A stretch of 64,000 nucleotides of DNA from NCBI GenBank assembly GCA_937625935.1, contig OW569379.1:124001-188000 (forward strand). The letters run 5' to 3'. Below are positions 10,214 to 20,006 of the stretch, in pieces. The number at the start of each line of letters is the position of its first letter. Within the stretch, counting starts at the first letter, position 1. Below the pieces are notes generated by a model, which was not told the origin of the DNA, ran no database searches, and worked only from the letters and a program-made list of their open reading frames with translations. This DNA is from Tetramitus jugosus (lineage: Eukaryota; Heterolobosea; Eutetramitea; Acrasida; Vahlkampfiidae). The position numbers and the translations under genes were made by a program.

Positions 10214-11821
10214 TCAGTGCAGGCAAATGACATCGACATCCTTGAATCCAGAGGAAGCATTGGATGAATGCTTGGATATGGTTGATTTCATGCAAGAGAA
10301 ATGTCTCGAGATTGAACTTTCCTCCCGATGTAAGTAAATCACAGTAAAGGCCTCTCCACAAGCTACCGATAGACGCTTGCCAGTTCTTCTCTTTTCTTCA
10401 AGTAGCCAATCTGGCAGAGGTACATGTCTCAGTTGCGACACTGACGCGCTCGATTCATAACCACACTGACAGTCCGTGTTCGATCCAGATGAATAAACAC
10501 TATCATTTAGTATACAAATGGTGTGCCAGCTACCACAGATCACATCTCTCACTGGCGTCTCAGGCAATTGTATTTCAGTGAATTGATTCCTATCTACACT
10601 GTCTCCCAATGCTAATCTTCCGTCACTGTTGCATCCAACACTATACAAACGACCACTGCTCGTTTGCACAATCGTATGATTATTACCTGTCCACACTCCA
10701 TTAAACGTTGGTGTCTGTGGGAGCGATGAAACATCAAACACAATCTTTGTCGGTATTGTGTTGACAGAATTGGACGATCCCGTTCCATTCTGTCCCAAGT
10801 TATTACCACCAAAGGACCACAATTCTCCACTCTCCGTTATCGCTAGACTGTGATTGTATCCCGCCGATATCGAAGCAACTCTCTGATTAGAGCCGATAGT
10901 GACTCTCCTTGGAACGTACCGCACTTGATCTTCGATGCCATACCCCAGTTGACCATAGTCATTCGAACCGCAACTCCACAAAGCACCACTCACAGTCAAA
11001 ATGAGCGAATGACTGGCACCACACGAAACATCTCTCACCGGTTCATTACTCGGCAATTGAAGCCTTGTCGGAACACGCACATGATGCCTATCACCACTAC
11101 TACCACTACTACCACCACCACCAAAACCACTCTTGATTTTCGCTAATCCACACGCACCTCCCGTATTATCACCCGTGACAAACACATTACCGCACCTTGT
11201 CAACCAATAGGCACTCAAATAGCCCGCTCGAACACAAACAACAGGATCTCTCAACCGTTCGTAATCTCTTGTAAAATAGGGAACAATGGACAAAAAGTGA
11301 TCCACATGAGACGACAATGTTACTTCTTCTTCTTCTTGCGCTTCTACTATACTATTGTTGGCACGATCATTTGTGGTTGTATCATTCGAATCATCATCTC
11401 TCTGCTGTTGTTCTTGTTGTTCTCTTTTTCGTTCTTCACCAAATGGATCATCAATACCCAAGATACCTCGTTCATTGTTACCACATGCGAAAATGACATT
11501 ATCATATTGATCAAATCGATGACTACCATTACTACTACTATTATTACTCAAGTTCAAATGGTGATGATGATGATGATTAGAGTATGTCATGAGTTGAGTG
11601 TCCATGATGAACCAGACTTGTTCCGGACCACAATGCACTGATTTCACTGGAAACGCAGTATTATTGGTGTTGTTATGGATGCTACTAGTACTGTTAGTTG
11701 TAGTAGTAGTAGTGCTTGATGTTGTTGCTGTTGCTGTGAATGGTTTCCATTGAGTAATGGATGATTCGTCTAGTGGGGATATAGAATTCTTTAGATTGCG
11801 ACCAATGACAACAATGGACAT
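10214..11821 (-). CDS. RCC1-repeat (beta-propeller) protein
   Basis: The 535-residue protein contains a run of RCC1-type blades, each recognisable by a W/F-x-x-G-x-N-x-x-G-x-x-G core: VFACGNNERGILG, VFVTGDNTGGACG, LWSCGSNDYGQLG, LWSFGGNNLGQNG, LYSVGCNSDGRLA and VYSSGSNTDCQCG. This predicts a six- or seven-bladed propeller, the fold used by exchange factors for Ran and Arf and by several ubiquitin ligases. Asn/Thr/His tracts lie near the N-terminus and a Glu/Gln tract between the first blades. No RING, HECT or other catalytic domain is attached. The start ATG at 11821 is immediate. Whether it is an exchange factor cannot be told; the Ran-specific RCC1 loop is not recognisable. Confidence 0.85.
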   Translation of the reverse strand: MSIVVIGRNLKNSISPLDESSITQWKPFTATATTSSTTTTTTNSTSSIHNNTNNTAFPVKSVHCGPEQVWFIMDTQLMTYSNHHHHHHLNLSNNSSSNGSHRFDQYDNVIFACGNNERGILGIDDPFGEERKREQQEQQQRDDDSNDTTTNDRANNSIVEAQEEEEVTLSSHVDHFLSIVPYFTRDYERLRDPVVCVRAGYLSAYWLTRCGNVFVTGDNTGGACGLAKIKSGFGGGGSSGSSGDRHHVRVPTRLQLPSNEPVRDVSCGASHSLILTVSGALWSCGSNDYGQLGYGIEDQVRYVPRRVTIGSNQRVASISAGYNHSLAITESGELWSFGGNNLGQNGTGSSNSVNTIPTKIVFDVSSLPQTPTFNGVWTGNNHTIVQTSSGRLYSVGCNSDGRLALGDSVDRNQFTEIQLPETPVRDVICGSWHTICILNDSVYSSGSNTDCQCGYESSASVSQLRHVPLPDWLLEEKRRTGKRLSVACGEAFTVIYLHREESSISRHFSCMKSTISKHSSNASSGFKDVDVICLH

Positions 11822-12077
11822 GATTCATATAGTAATATTGTTGTTGACGATGATTGATATTTCAAGTTTTCTCAGTTGATTGGTTGTTTTCTGGTGCATT
11901 GCGGCCAATCTTGGGAACTTTCATCTAAGAATAGAACAGCAATTCTTCGATACCGACTACAGTAGCTCTGACGGTTAACTTTCACGGGAAAAAGCTTGAG
12001 CAGCAAAATAAGAATCAATCACATAATCTGCGTAAAAATCAACTCACACGAATCAGTATTTGTTTTTGGAAGAGAAA

Positions 12078-14102
12078 ATGGATGACAAAACAATTGCAAC
12101 AAGCGACAAAGCAATGATTGACGAAGAAGAAGAATTTGATCAAACAATCAATGGTCGTGTTGGTAGTGATCACATGATGTCATCATCATCGTCATCTCAT
12201 GATGATGAAAGCTTTTCAGAGTCGAACAATCACAATAAGCGCAGAAGAAGAAGAAGAACATTTGATCAGTTCATGAACACTGATGACTCATTGTCATCTG
12301 ATGATAATGATGATGATGATTTGTATGATGATGATGATGACGCATACTGGAACACAATGAGTGATGATGATGATGCGAGAAACAAGTTGAGAGTGAAACG
12401 ACACAAATTTGACAATGATGATTTTCGATTGAAAAAGAAGAGAAGATTTTTGAGTCATAATGGGTATGATGATACTCGTGGTTCATCATCACCGATTATG
12501 GTCCAGAAAAACCCTATCAAGTTGAGTAATAATGAAACAATGGATAATGTTGATGGATATGGGAGTGAAGAAACAGTGGATCATCGCCATTTTGATGATA
12601 GTGAAATGAATGATGAGTCCTATGATGAAAATGATCGTTATGAGAAGAGACCGAGTCGCACGCGAGTTGATAATGATCGTTTGGAAGAGACCAATCGTGC
12701 AAATGTGAAAAAATGGGCAAATAACGACAGTGGCACGTCCTCCATGATGGATTCCTCGTCACACAGGAGTAATACTCGCGGCCGGGCGAATAGACATCTT
12801 CGTTCCATTAATCATGCGAAAAATGACCAATATGATGCCCAACCAGGAAGAAACAGAGATCAAAGAAATCCACATCTAGGCCGAGAGCCTATTACTTTGT
12901 CTGGTGCTGATTTCTCCATCACAGTGTCACAAGGTCCTCAACCTGCAAGTTCTCAGCTTCCTGTCTCACCATCACGCAGCGCGCATCGGATGAGAAGGAG
13001 GAAGAGTAAGCAGTCACCCATCATTGATGATGAGGAGCAACCAAATGATTCATCGAATCGCTCATTGATCAGTAAAATAGGATTGGAACTTGTGAGAATT
13101 ATTTTGGTCGCTCTATCAGTAGCAGTGTTGCTAATTGGTGTATCTAGGCTTCATACACATGAAAAAGAAAGAGTGGAACAAATCTCTACATCGAATGATG
13201 GACAAGCGAACTCTACTCTGATCCCTTCCTCAAGAAATTCCAACAAAAGTGTCTCTGATTTGATTCCTCTCTTATTGAAAAAGAACACTGATCCCATACT
13301 TCCTGTACGTGAGAACACTACCGAGATATTCGAACAGCTGTTGAGAGCTCATGGCATTCTTGGAGTAAAGGATGAGATGGAGCTTTTGAGGAATCAGATT
13401 GAAGGTCAGACAAAGGTCTATACACAACTCCAGCAACATTTAACTCAATTGTTTCAAAACCAGAAGGAGCTTAATGACTACATAAGTAAGAATGATGCAT
13501 CAAACCAACCACTCTTGGAGACAGATGTGCAGAAAATGATTGATCACTCACTCAACATCTACTCTGCAGATAGGATTAGCAAAGTAGATTTTGCTCAAAA
13601 GGGACTTGGATCTCTTGTTGTGTCTCATTCACCTAGCTATGATTGCTTGCATTGCAACTGGAGAACCTTCCCAACAAATGTTCACCGATATCTCTTCCAA
13701 AAGTTTACTTCACCAGACATTCTATTGGATCCTGATGTCACACTAGGTAAATGCTGGGCCATGAGAGGTCAATCTGGATACGTAACAATCAAATTGCCGT
13801 ATGAGATTATTCCGAATGGCTTCTCAATTGAGCACGTATCACAATCCGTCACACCAGACATTTCCTCTGCTCCCAAAAACATTACTGTGTATGTCCACCG
13901 TTCCGAAGAGCAACAAGAGAAGATTGCAGAGTACATTTATGACAGAGAAAGGGAAGGTGTACAAACATTCCCATTGATCCAGGCTTATCAAGGTACGCTA
14001 GAATCATTCCAGTTCTACACTCTTCGAGTGAATGACAACTACGGTAATCAAAACTTCACATGTCTGTATCGATTTAGAATTCACGGTAAGAAAACAGAAT
14101 AA
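12078..14102 (+). CDS. SUN-domain inner nuclear membrane protein
   Basis: The C-terminal 170 residues of this 674-residue protein form a SUN (Sad1/UNC-84) domain: the DPDVTLGKCWAMRGQSGYV segment, KLPYEIIPNGFSIEHVS, then ITVYVH and the closing YRFRIHG strand. A single membrane segment lies near 338-358 (IILVALSVAVLLIG), followed by a coiled coil near 430-500, the usual SUN topology with the SUN domain in the perinuclear space. The N-terminal 330 residues are an acidic and basic disordered nucleoplasmic tail with Asp/Ser tracts. SUN proteins pair with KASH proteins to link the nucleus to the cytoskeleton. The longer frame starts at a TTG; the ATG at 12078 lies in a better context. Confidence 0.9.
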   Translation: MDDKTIATSDKAMIDEEEEFDQTINGRVGSDHMMSSSSSSHDDESFSESNNHNKRRRRRRTFDQFMNTDDSLSSDDNDDDDLYDDDDDAYWNTMSDDDDARNKLRVKRHKFDNDDFRLKKKRRFLSHNGYDDTRGSSSPIMVQKNPIKLSNNETMDNVDGYGSEETVDHRHFDDSEMNDESYDENDRYEKRPSRTRVDNDRLEETNRANVKKWANNDSGTSSMMDSSSHRSNTRGRANRHLRSINHAKNDQYDAQPGRNRDQRNPHLGREPITLSGADFSITVSQGPQPASSQLPVSPSRSAHRMRRRKSKQSPIIDDEEQPNDSSNRSLISKIGLELVRIILVALSVAVLLIGVSRLHTHEKERVEQISTSNDGQANSTLIPSSRNSNKSVSDLIPLLLKKNTDPILPVRENTTEIFEQLLRAHGILGVKDEMELLRNQIEGQTKVYTQLQQHLTQLFQNQKELNDYISKNDASNQPLLETDVQKMIDHSLNIYSADRISKVDFAQKGLGSLVVSHSPSYDCLHCNWRTFPTNVHRYLFQKFTSPDILLDPDVTLGKCWAMRGQSGYVTIKLPYEIIPNGFSIEHVSQSVTPDISSAPKNITVYVHRSEEQQEKIAEYIYDREREGVQTFPLIQAYQGTLESFQFYTLRVNDNYGNQNFTCLYRFRIHGKKTE

Positions 14103-14639
14103 AAACTTGCAATACCTCAAATGGTCAAGAGATTCGATCCTTTTTCAAGTGGCTGATATCAAACTCATTTCTCAACTCTTCCTTAGCCCAAAATTATGGG
14201 ATCTTTTAGACCTGGACACAGTGTTGTCTTGAACTTCGACATCAAAAATAAAAAGAAAGAAAGAAAATGAAGAATATTTGTGATACGGATATGGCCATCG
14301 CAACTGCTATCGATTTTCCTTGCTATGGAGAAGAAGGCCTTAAAGGTCCACAGAAGTTTCAGAGAATGAAATGCAAAGAGACGAGGAATTATCAAGAACC
14401 GAGAAGAACATGGTTGACTGTGATGTTACAAGTTTCTTGACAGACGACAAAGATGAAGGAGATGAAGAAGACGATGATGCATGAAAAATTCTACGTTGCA
14501 AACGAAGAAAGAAACACAATTCTTCTTCATTTTGGTGGTTTGATCCACAGCTACTTTCGATCAAGCCTCAAGTCTAGATAGAGAACAATGTGTCATCTAC
14601 TGCTCCAGCTCTACTCCGTTCAGAAAAGCCACTGCTCTC
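14103..14639. other. Intergenic region with a possible micro-ORF
   Basis: This 537-bp gap separates two plus-strand genes. It holds an ATG-initiated frame at 14371-14484 coding 37 residues with an acidic end (DDKDEGDEEDDDA), and an overlapping 57-codon frame from 14267. The acidic frame has codon texture like neighbouring genes and may be an exon, but no partner exon with good splice sites was found. No RNA gene or repeat is seen. Confidence 0.3.
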
Positions 14640-16868
14640 ATGAACTCGCCGGTTGGAAAAAAAAGAACGAAAGGGTTTTTAGTTTTGGTTGACCAAAAAT
14701 ACACGATATTTGAGAGAATGAAAATTAATACCTTCGCAAAACGAATGCTTTGGCTTCCAACAAACATAAAACTTGATCACGGACAACCTCAACCAAGGGT
14801 AGTTCTTTTTTCCTTGTCAATGAGTAACAATTCAATTTTTGTAATCGGCTTAGTTTTAATGCTGGGTGTGGTAATACTCGCAGCAGACAATTTCAACTAT
14901 CAACCCCATCACCACCCTGCAAACTCAGGACGGAATTTGAATGAACGTCAAAATTCCTTTGATTTTTCTGCTACTCAAGGGGTTCCATTCGAGCCCAACA
15001 TCAACCCAATGAATCGCGAACGACCAAGAATGAGAGAAAGAGAAACTGGGCAGGACTCTCAGTTTTCCAATGCTCGATTCAAGGACAGGAACGTTCCCCT
15101 TGCAGACTCACCAATGGCCACTGAAAGCATGTGGACACGAATGTTGCGTCACTTGCCTGAAAATCAACTCATGAAACTGCATGAAACAAAGTGTCTCCTC
15201 GAGTCAATTGATCAATTGGAACGCGAAGGTTTCTTGTTCATGACTCCAGAAGCTACGAAATGGAGAAGAAAGCAAGCTCTCAGGGAATTGGAGTATATTC
15301 TCTCACAACCCATGTCGGCTCGAGGAAATGACAACTTCAATACAAGAACCGTTGTAACGGAGGATATGCTTAGAGAATTGGAACTATCGGACTTTTTTTT
15401 CAGATTTAAAGGAGTTGAGCCTTCATTCGAATCAAACTTTCCAGGAGATTTATCTCCTACTTCTCCCTCATTTCGGACCAATGGCGTCATTCCTGGAACC
15501 AGAGCATCCGTTGAAATGGAAGCAGAGTTTCAAAACAGAAGAAATACGAGCGAAGACTCCTTTGTTGTACAGGCACAATTCTCTGACGGATCCTTTGTTA
15601 CCTTCCTTAACACCAAATGGATTGAGGCAATGATGATTTTCATTGTCATCATGACAACAATTGCAAACAATTTACTACTACCGAAACTGTCACTGGGAGA
15701 GTGGGACAGTAAGAGGATCAAATCATTTGTTTTCACTTCGTCATTCGTCTGCCCAGTGGTAATGAGAATCATATTGCCCAATCAGACTGAAAGAGGAGTG
15801 AGCGAACTCTTCACCATCATCTCTATTATTGGTATGCTTCAGGTGTATGTCCAGACAGCTGCACCTCTGCCACGAAACACTTCTGATCGAGGAATGTGGG
15901 AACGCTGGAAAGGCCGAGGTCTATCTGAAACCTTGCACTATTGTTCATGTATATGGACATGGGTAGCAGTGCTGTTTCACTCGTACTTGATTGGTTCTGC
16001 AGCGGTTCTCTCCATCGCAACGACCATGGTTTCAGATGATGTCGGTCTCATTGATAGTTTACTATCAACCAAGTTGCGACAACTGACCCGCATTGAACCC
16101 CAGTTGTTCCAACTCATTTATCCCAGAAAGTCGGTGATGGCCAATGAGGGAGAGCGAGATGTTGTACCTAATCTGTTGGTTTCATCTCTAAACTTGCTCC
16201 TCATGTACACGGTATGCATTCTCGTTCGAAAGGTATTGGGTGTTCCATACTTGTTGGTTCTCGAGAGACCCTTCATTTTCTTCTGTTGTGTCTTGTACTA
16301 TGGAACCGCTTTAGTAGCATCGACAAAGTGGTACATGCACAGAAAAGCGTCCGTAAGACCAAAGGGTCCACCTGTTCATTCTGAGGAACAGGTTACCCAG
16401 ATGAGTGAACAAGGACTGTCAACAAAGAAAGAAGAAACAACTCTGAGACATACTGTCAAAGACACTCCGCCTACAGCATCCACTTCTCGAACAGCAGCGA
16501 GCGCAGCTTCAAGTTTTTCAGAAGAAACTCGTGCACACACTGGTCGCACTAAGAAGAGTGGCAAAGAGAATTGGAATGAGATCTACATGAGAACGAACCT
16601 GGTTGCCGTCGGTTCCAGTTCATTCTTCCTCCTGATCGCCTACTTTTTCCATGTCAACTTCCTATTCACTCTCACTGGTTACTTCATCATTCTCCTTATT
16701 CATACCAAGTATTTGGAAACCTTCTGGAAGAGAGAGAACATGGTCTGGGTTATGTTGGGATGGGTTGCAATTATGTATGGCTCTTATCTGATTATTCGAT
16801 CTCTTCCTGCTCTGTACAATCCAGTTGAGAAATTGATTGAGTATAGTTGGATCTTGCTGAACTGGTAA
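14640..16868 (+). CDS. Large multipass membrane protein of unknown function
   Basis: The 742-residue frame has one hydrophobic segment near residues 66-82 (FVIGLVLMLGVVILAA), a polar region to about 325, then roughly eight membrane segments to the C-terminus, broken by a Ser/Thr-rich loop near 580-640. If translation starts at the in-frame ATG at 14820 (MSNNSIFVIGLVL), the first segment becomes a signal peptide and the polar region would lie outside the cytosol. That start is attractive because the preceding 60 residues look unstructured. I recognise no transporter or channel signature. The gene is a single exon and ends 79 bp before the convergent gene at 16948. Confidence 0.75.
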   Translation: MNSPVGKKRTKGFLVLVDQKYTIFERMKINTFAKRMLWLPTNIKLDHGQPQPRVVLFSLSMSNNSIFVIGLVLMLGVVILAADNFNYQPHHHPANSGRNLNERQNSFDFSATQGVPFEPNINPMNRERPRMRERETGQDSQFSNARFKDRNVPLADSPMATESMWTRMLRHLPENQLMKLHETKCLLESIDQLEREGFLFMTPEATKWRRKQALRELEYILSQPMSARGNDNFNTRTVVTEDMLRELELSDFFFRFKGVEPSFESNFPGDLSPTSPSFRTNGVIPGTRASVEMEAEFQNRRNTSEDSFVVQAQFSDGSFVTFLNTKWIEAMMIFIVIMTTIANNLLLPKLSLGEWDSKRIKSFVFTSSFVCPVVMRIILPNQTERGVSELFTIISIIGMLQVYVQTAAPLPRNTSDRGMWERWKGRGLSETLHYCSCIWTWVAVLFHSYLIGSAAVLSIATTMVSDDVGLIDSLLSTKLRQLTRIEPQLFQLIYPRKSVMANEGERDVVPNLLVSSLNLLLMYTVCILVRKVLGVPYLLVLERPFIFFCCVLYYGTALVASTKWYMHRKASVRPKGPPVHSEEQVTQMSEQGLSTKKEETTLRHTVKDTPPTASTSRTAASAASSFSEETRAHTGRTKKSGKENWNEIYMRTNLVAVGSSSFFLLIAYFFHVNFLFTLTGYFIILLIHTKYLETFWKRENMVWVMLGWVAIMYGSYLIIRSLPALYNPVEKLIEYSWILLNW

Positions 16869-16947
16869 CGCAGTATCATTTTGTAAACAATATGTTTATT
16901 ATTATACACATACCCTACCGACTCTTCAGTGAAGAGAAAACCGTTCT

Positions 16948-17922
16948 CTATTCTTCTAATTCTTTTTCAACCTTTTGCCAAGATGGCATGTAACTGAAGA
17001 CATACTGAGCTCCACCAACAATCGCCCCACTTCCCTTGACGCTATAATCTTTACAAGTGTCCCAACAATATGATGAGCCATCTTTTAGTTTCTCATAAGG
17101 GATTGGAATCACAGGAACATAGCGATATGTACTCTTTGCAGCATCAACCACTGCCGTACCTCCTCCTACAACCAGGTCTTTGCTAACATTCCAAGAATAC
17201 CAGGCTGCATTGGCTGTTATATTGCCTCCTTTAATTGCCACGTCTTTGCCAACATCGGCAACGGACAAAGCTCCTGGAACGATAGATACAAGGTAGTAGG
17301 GATCATAGAAGTTAAAGAGACCCGTTGTGGATTTTGCTCCCGTACTCTGGAACCACGAGAGCCAAGAATTAGCTTGGACCGTTCCTTTATAGCTCCTCAT
17401 CCACTCTGCAGCAGGTGAGTTTTTCTCAATCCCCAAAACCGAAAATCCTATTTGCCCTATCAAGTACACAGCACCTTTCTCAACAATCAGTGGAAGTCCA
17501 AGCACAAGTAAACTCTTTCCTAGTGGTGTGTGTAGAAAGGCGTAGGTATTCCACATGATGTTCTTCAGAGCATTCATACCTTGAGATGATTGGTCCTCTT
17601 GAGAATCAGACAAATCAACCAGGTACACTCGGTCAAAACCAAACTTTGCTTCACTGGTAACCAATGAGCGTAACACACCGGACGGGGCGACCAAGGAAGG
17701 AGTGACAGGATCTGCTAACTGAGTATTTGTCGCTAACTGGCCGAGAACAGAGGAACTGGGGTCATGGAAGATGCTCATTTCCTGTGATCTTGGAATGAAC
17801 TCTTTTTTACAACTTTTGTTTTGGTTTTCGGGATTTCGTGCAAATCTATTCTTGGGAATAAAAAGGAGGCATTTCTTGCCGTTAGGCATCGCAGACACCA
17901 TCCTGAGTATCGAGTGTCTCAT
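16948..17922 (-). CDS. Unknown protein, longer member of a tandem pair
   Basis: A 324-residue protein; the ATG at 17778 (MSIFHDPSSS) may be the true start, because the neighbouring paralogue begins with an equivalent sequence. It has one hydrophobic stretch (SLLVLGLPLIVEKGAVYLIG) near residue 140 and two Gly/Ala-rich repeats of similar design, KDVAIKGGNITANAAWYSW and KDLVVGGGTAVVDAA, then KDYSVKGSGAIVGGAQYV. This K-D-x-x-V-x-G-G pattern, repeated about every 30 residues, suggests amphipathic lipid-associating repeats, but that is speculative. The family is not recognised. Its C-terminal 60 residues and N-terminal 20 are shared with the gene at 17951-18247. Confidence 0.7.
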   Translation of the reverse strand: MRHSILRMVSAMPNGKKCLLFIPKNRFARNPENQNKSCKKEFIPRSQEMSIFHDPSSSVLGQLATNTQLADPVTPSLVAPSGVLRSLVTSEAKFGFDRVYLVDLSDSQEDQSSQGMNALKNIMWNTYAFLHTPLGKSLLVLGLPLIVEKGAVYLIGQIGFSVLGIEKNSPAAEWMRSYKGTVQANSWLSWFQSTGAKSTTGLFNFYDPYYLVSIVPGALSVADVGKDVAIKGGNITANAAWYSWNVSKDLVVGGGTAVVDAAKSTYRYVPVIPIPYEKLKDGSSYCWDTCKDYSVKGSGAIVGGAQYVFSYMPSWQKVEKELEE

Positions 17923-17950
17923 CTTTCAGTGAAGGGATAAGGTAGTGTCT

Positions 17951-18247
17951 CTATTCCTGTGATTCTTTTTTCTCTAATTCTTTCCCGTCTGTTTGCCAAG
18001 ATGGAATGTAGTTCATGACATATTGAGCCCCACCAACAATCGCCTCACTTCCTTTGTTGCTATAGTCCTTACAAGAGTCCCAACAATACGACGTGCCCTC
18101 TTTCAATCCTTCTACAGACAATTTCTCAGGGATTAGAATCACAGGAATATAACGAGTTGGAGACCATTTAACTTTTGTCGGGTGAGTGTTGGGCAACAAC
18201 AAGCCGAGAGCAGAAGAACTAGAGGAGTTTCGTGGGATTGAGCTCAT
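17951..18247 (-). CDS. Shortened tandem paralogue of the gene at 16948
   Basis: This 98-residue protein lies 28 bp upstream of the longer gene on the same strand. Its first 22 residues (MSSIPRNSSSSSALGLLLPN) parallel MSIFHDPSSSVLGQLATN of the neighbour. Its last 65 parallel the neighbour's C-terminus: GTSYCWDSCKDYSNKGSEAI against GSSYCWDTCKDYSVKGSGAI, then IVGGAQYV and PSWQ in both. The middle of about 200 residues, including the hydrophobic stretch, is missing. The simplest reading is tandem duplication followed by an internal deletion that kept the frame. It may be a functional microprotein or a decaying copy. Confidence 0.65.
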   Translation of the reverse strand: MSSIPRNSSSSSALGLLLPNTHPTKVKWSPTRYIPVILIPEKLSVEGLKEGTSYCWDSCKDYSNKGSEAIVGGAQYVMNYIPSWQTDGKELEKKESQE

Positions 18248-18373
18248 CCTTGTTTTCTTGTTTTTACAAAATGATTTTTTTTATTTTGACGGGGTTGTCT
18301 TCTATTCTTAGGAATGAGAAAACTCGTGCTGTTGGTGGAACTTTTTTCTCTCTTCACACAGAATTCAAAAAAA

Positions 18374-19631
18374 ATGGAAGCAAGCAATGATCAATGGACA
18401 AACGAAGAAGCACCATCACTTCAAAAAGAAAATGAGGAGAGTGATGATTTGAATCAACCTGGATTCAAGTCGTGTGACTCTGTTGAAAACTACGAGTTCT
18501 TGAATCAAATTGGCCAAGGAGTCTACGGTGTCGTATGTAAGTATCGGTCGCTTTCGAAAGCTTTGCGAAAAAAGTTGCTTGTTTTTATAGTGTGAACTTG
18601 TTTTTGTTTGATTTCCGTTGTTCTTTTATACACACAACAATCTAAAACTTTACAATAAAAATTTGACATGCACACGCGCAGCAAGGGCACAATGCAAGAG
18701 AACCAATGAAATTGTAGCTCTAAAGAGAGTAAAGCTAAACAAGGAATTGGTGAGAGAAGGATTTCCCACAAGTGCACTCAGAGAAGTATCACTCTTGTTG
18801 CAACTCAAGCATGAAAATATTGTCAATGTGAGAGAAGTGGTCATGGGTAGTGACTTGAACAAGATTTTTGTAGTTATGGACTACATGGACCATACACTGT
18901 ATGATTTGAATGAACAGAGACCGAGACCATTCTCCATCTCGGAAGTCAAGTGCCTGATGATTCAAATTCTGAGTGGAATCATGTATTTGCACCGTAATTG
19001 GGTGATTCATCGAGATTTGAAAACATCAAACATTCTCATGGACAATAGAGGCAATTTGAAGCTTTGTGATTTTGGTATGGCGCGAAAGTATGGCTCTCCT
19101 TTGCGGCCATACACTCCTGTCGTAGTTACACTATGGTACAGAGCACCGGAAGTGCTTCTGGGATCGACAACTTATGGTCCACCTCTCGATATGTGGTCCG
19201 TCGGTTGTATATTTGCAGAATTGTTGACAAAACAAGTTCTGTTCCCTGGTGAAGGTGAGATTGATCAACTCAGACGTATATTTCAAGAGTTGGGCGTGCC
19301 AGATGACAAGAAATGGAAAGGATATTCCAAATTGCCTGCCGTACAGCGTTTCAAGTTCTCTGGACCTCCTCACAGCAGTCTCGCTGATCGATTCCAAAAA
19401 GTTTCTGCTGTGAATCCTGAGCCTCTCTTGTCAGATCTAGGTATGGATCTCCTGAGTCGAATGTTAGAGTACGATCCAGAACAGAGAATAACAGCGGAAG
19501 AAGCATTGGAACATCCTTACTTTTCAGAGTGTCCTTTACCAAAAAATAGACATGCAATGCCAACATTTCCCAGTGACATCCATGAAACAGGCAACCGGAA
19601 GAGACGGAGATTAAATGAAGGAGATTCTTAA
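18374..19631 (+). CDS. CDK10/CDK11-like cyclin-dependent kinase, two exons
   Basis: Coding exons are 18374-18536 and 18682-19631, giving 370 residues; the 145-bp intron runs from GTAAGT to GCAG. All kinase hallmarks are present: IGQGVYGVV glycine loop, VALKRV lysine, HRDLKTSN catalytic loop, DFGMAR and the WYRAPE block. The activation segment GSPLRPYTPVVVT and a C-terminal PTFPS follow CDK11 (PITSLRE) kinases closely, and the C-helix reads PTSALRE in place of PITSLRE. CDK11 and CDK10 act in transcription, splicing and cell-cycle control. The ATG at 18374 is preferred over 18314, whose extension is hydrophobic and absent from the family. Confidence 0.88.
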
Positions 19632-20006
19632 TAACATATGACATCTTAGTTTTGAAGTTCATTGTATTTGATCAAGTATTTATTTTTTTTGTTTTATTTA
19701 TTTGAGAATTAAGGTTGTTGTTGTTGTACAATATTGACGTGCGTGTGTGGTAGCGATTGTAACCATCCACTCTCTTGTGTATGTGCATGTAGCTAGCGTG
19801 TACCCAAAAGGCTCATCATCGTCATTGACATTTGCCGCACCAAATGAAAAATATTCTTTGCATGCGTGCGCACAATCATGCGTAAGTGTGGTGAGTGGGT
19901 AGTTGGTTGGTTGGTTGGTACAATCAATTGGGATGAATAACAAAAAAGATGGGGCATGCCCTGTAGGAGGAGGTGTGATGATTGATGAACCTGCCTGCCT
20001 ACCCTC
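19632..20006. other. Convergent intergenic region with TTGG repeat
   Basis: Two genes converge here, so this 375-bp gap should hold both 3' ends. A perfect TTGG tetranucleotide repeat (four units) lies at 19903-19918, and T-rich and GTTGTTGTTG stretches lie near 19683-19725. No open frame of credible composition or RNA gene is seen. Confidence 0.45.
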
